Of a stretch of DNA of 64,000 bases, positions 61,966 through 64,000 are shown piece by piece. The stretch covers positions 186,001-250,000 of the forward strand of contig CBDBGS010000008.1 in the NCBI GenBank assembly GCA_965205385.1. Direction: 5' to 3'. The DNA comes from CATOSP01 sp965205385. Lineage in GTDB: Bacteria > Chloroflexota > Dehalococcoidia > Lucifugimonadales > UBA3495. Position 1 is the stretch's first letter. Every line of letters starts with the position of its first letter. Position numbers and translations under genes: made by a program. Below the pieces are notes generated by a model that did not search any database, was not told where the DNA came from, and worked only from the letters and a program-made list of their open reading frames with translations.

Positions 61966-62906
61966 GAATGTACCGAATTCATAACTCCCCCGTTCAGGGC
62001 AATCTCGGCGGCGTCGGCTCCCCCTATGGGACTGTCCTCCGGCGTCGGTATGTGGTAGAGGATGGTCGCCTTGCCGGGCTTGACCTGCACCTCCTTGACG
62101 AAGGACCGGACGAAGGCTTTGGTCTCGGTAAGCTCGCTGGTCTTCAGAAACTCGCTCATCTCGGCGGCGAAGGCGGCGATGGTGTCGGCGCTTTCCAGCA
62201 TCACCCGCCGCTCGGCCAGCATCGCCCTGGCATCCTGGGCGGCGGTCTCCAACTGCTCCTGCCGCTCCCGGTGCTCCCGGATGCGGCCGGCGGCGTCGGC
62301 CATCTCGATGTCGGTGGTCTCGACGAACTGCCAGATGCGGCCCAGCCGCCGCTTGACCTCCTCCAGCTCACCCTCGATGGTCTCCAGCCGCTGACGCTGC
62401 TCGCGGGCGATCCCGTCCATCTCCTCGTCCACCAGCTTCACCAGGTCGCGGATGTTGGACTCGGTGAGGACGTTCTCCCGTAGGTGCTCGATGATGAGCT
62501 TCTCGAAGCTCTTGGCGTTGAGCCTGGGGGTGTCGCAGGTCCCTTTGCCCTGCTTCAGCAGGGAGTGGCAGATGTAGTAGGTGTACCTGCCGCTCTTGGC
62601 CTCGGCGGCGGTCAGGGCCTTGCCGCAGGTCTCGCATTTGGCCAGGCCGCTGAGCAGGTAGGGGCTGGTGGCGCGGCGGGGGTTCACCTTCTTCGGGGCG
62701 CGGGAGTGCATCATCCGGGCGATGCGCCGGAACTCCTCGCCGGAGACGATGGCGGCATGGGCGTTCTCGACGCGCACCGGCGGGGCGTTGTCTTTGGCGT
62801 TTTGGCCCCAGACCAGCTTATCAGTTATCCAATCAACACCAAAAACTTCGCTACTCTTGGGCGGCTGACTTGAAGAATCCTGAAACTGACAGCCAGCAGG
62901 CTCCAT
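61966..62906 (-). pseudogene. Large serine recombinase, N-terminally truncated remnant
   Basis: The C-terminal half of a large serine integrase: LVWGQNAKDNAPPVRVENAHAAIVSGEEFRRIARMM (end of the recombinase domain), the zinc ribbon CETCGKALTAAEAKSG..YTYYICHSLL..GTCDTP, a long coiled coil and a C-terminal arm. The catalytic N-terminal resolvase domain is absent; just upstream of LVWG lies unrelated sequence (near 62815). The frame stays open past 61966 to 61785 through tRNA-Lys, so the C-terminal residues there are an artefact. It sits against the 3' end of tRNA-Lys, the usual attachment site of tRNA-targeting integrases, but also an alternative end is possible. Not active as shown. Confidence 0.75.
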
Positions 62907-63122
62907 GAATGTGGTTAAGACGGGGGGCAGCCCCTCGTTGGGCCTGTACCCCGTCTAATTCCCGGGTCCTGCCTGAGCGCCTGCTGGAAGAGTTGGACCC
63001 GCCCGTCTAGCCTAGTTTCCCAATAAGAACTAATGTACGATTATAGGATATGCCACTGTTCGTGGCGCACCATAGGCCCAACAGCAGACACCAAGAAAAG
63101 GAAACAGGACCGGAGGAAATCC

Positions 63123-64000
63123 ATGAACCGAGAACGCAGCCTGCGGAATGGATGGTATGGGGGAGACGGAAGCGGAGACCCGGCGCGCCGAATGCTCGAA
63201 AGCCTGACCCACCAGGAGCGTCAAAGGGCGCTGAGACGCCTGAACACGGACATTGAGTCCGACGCGGGGAATGTCACTGCCCTCACCATCAGGGGACTGC
63301 TTTACCAGGTGCTAGGCGACGACCGCCGGGCGGCGGAGGACTTCGGCAGGGTCATCGAATTGGAGCCCCACAATGCCGAGGCTCACTACCTTCGGGGAGG
63401 TGCTCGTGTCCAGGTGGGGAAGTACGGCCTGGCGATGGAGGACTACGACATTGCCATCGGCCTGGACCCGAAAAACCCCGAAACGTATTGCAACCGGGGG
63501 GTGTGCGTCGCCCGGCTGGGCGACTTGACCACCGCTATTGAAGACTTTGACGAAGCCGTGGACTTGGACCCCGACGACGCCAGGTCGTACTTCAACCGGG
63601 GGTGCGCCCACTCCGACCTGGGCGACAAGCGCCGGGCAGCGGAGGACCTCGGCAGGGCCGTTGCGCTTGATCCCGGCGTGGCTCTCGCCTACGACGCAAG
63701 GGGCGGCGCCCGCCTGGACCTTGAGGGGCTTGACCAGGCTGTCGAAGACTTCGACGCCGCTGTCAGGCTTGAGCCGGTCAACAACCTCTCACGATGCTCC
63801 AGGGGAGTCGCCAAGTTGCAACAGGAGGAATACGACAGCGCCTTCCACGATTTCGACGCCGTACTCTCCCTCGACCCGGACAACGCCCGAGCCCTCCTCG
63901 GCCGGGGAGCCGCGCTGCTTAACCTGGGGAAGCACGACGACGCCCCGGAGGACTTTCAACGGTCCCTCAGCCTCGACTCCGCCAACTCCGAGGGCTACGC
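63123..64000 (+). CDS. TPR-repeat protein, 3' truncated by the window end
   Basis: ATG 63123 with GGAGG a short distance upstream opens a frame to the window end (about 292 residues seen). After MNRERSLRNGWYGGDGS, eight or so tetratricopeptide units follow, such as NRGVCVARLGDLTTAIEDFDEAVDLDP and NRGCAHSDLGDKRRAAEDLGRAVALDP. There is no signal peptide. TPR arrays mediate protein contacts; no fused domain is yet visible. It lies beyond the tRNA-Lys/recombinase junction and may be cargo of an integrated element. It is distinct from the exported TPR protein at 15800. Confidence 0.85.
   Translation, partial: MNRERSLRNGWYGGDGSGDPARRMLESLTHQERQRALRRLNTDIESDAGNVTALTIRGLLYQVLGDDRRAAEDFGRVIELEPHNAEAHYLRGGARVQVGKYGLAMEDYDIAIGLDPKNPETYCNRGVCVARLGDLTTAIEDFDEAVDLDPDDARSYFNRGCAHSDLGDKRRAAEDLGRAVALDPGVALAYDARGGARLDLEGLDQAVEDFDAAVRLEPVNNLSRCSRGVAKLQQEEYDSAFHDFDAVLSLDPDNARALLGRGAALLNLGKHDDAPEDFQRSLSLDSANSEGY

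Noticed and set aside
1..64000. CRISPR arrays
   Set aside because: No regularly spaced direct repeats with unique spacers and no cas genes were seen.

Overview
The window is GC-rich and gene-dense, has short intergenic gaps, and shows no 16S/23S rRNA. The best overall match is an uncultured Chloroflexota of the SAR202/Dehalococcoidia type. The reasons are six luciferase-like flavin monooxygenase (LLM) paralogues, many single-step catabolic enzymes (aldo/keto reductases, an FAD-linked oxidase, a molybdenum hydroxylase subunit, amidohydrolases, a thiamine-diphosphate lyase/synthase, an Ldh-type oxidoreductase), UGSC and DUF3179 (seleno)proteins, and scattered REP-like repeats. The taxonomy is inferred from gene content and memory of those genomes; no marker-gene comparison was possible.

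Layout. 1-8200: tail of a biotin-carboxyl-carrier protein, a PhnZ-like HD diiron protein, DUF2277, an alpha-hydroxy-acid oxidase, an orphan xanthine-dehydrogenase-type large subunit, a ThDP enzyme and a dihydropyrimidinase-like amidohydrolase. 8200-12900: a Fic protein, a frameshifted DUF1989 gene and an aldo/keto reductase between repeat-rich spacers. 12900-21200: MFS transporter, M20 peptidase, TPR protein, enoyl-CoA hydratase, FAD-linked oxidase, DUF1326, a PaREP1-like protein and IlvE. 21200-26750: tandem one-pass membrane proteins, a gene cut by an amber codon, and a very long beta-propeller lipoprotein with a frameshift. 27100-39500: alpha/beta hydrolase, LLM oxidases, zinc alcohol dehydrogenase, a three-gene defence-like cassette (DUF262, DUF3696 ATPase, unknown), a Panacea-type gene with a small partner, an aldo/keto reductase and an isochorismatase-like hydrolase. 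39500-49500: NHL propellers, a UGSC selenoprotein with its partner, a GlcG-like protein, a polysaccharide deacetylase-like hydrolase, an M42-like peptidase, a polyprenyl-phosphate glycosyltransferase and an Ldh-type oxidoreductase. 49500-61500: two close LLM paralogues, SerA, a ketopantoate-reductase-like protein, tRNA-Gly, two RidA proteins around a DUF3179 selenoprotein, and the RelA/SpoT (p)ppGpp enzyme. 61500-64000: tRNA-Lys overlapped by a truncated large serine recombinase, then a TPR protein running off the end; this looks like the edge of an integrated element.

The strongest unusual signals are as follows. (1) Two genes are each interrupted by a single in-frame UGA at a redox cysteine position (UGSC, and the first Cys of the CPLC motif in DUF3179). 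Each UGA is followed, after exactly 13 nt, by a compact hairpin that fits a bacterial SECIS element. (2) The DUF262/DUF3696-ATPase/unknown operon is a plausible antiphage module. It lies between an intact alcohol dehydrogenase and a fossil of the 3' end of a second alcohol dehydrogenase. (3) A leaderless promoter carries a 9-bp inverted-repeat operator upstream of an alpha/beta hydrolase. (4) Two 123-bp MITE-like copies share perfect 11-bp terminal inverted repeats.

Three genes carry apparent lesions: DUF1989 and the propeller lipoprotein at homopolymers, and one gene with an in-frame TAG. They may be real pseudogenes or assembly errors.
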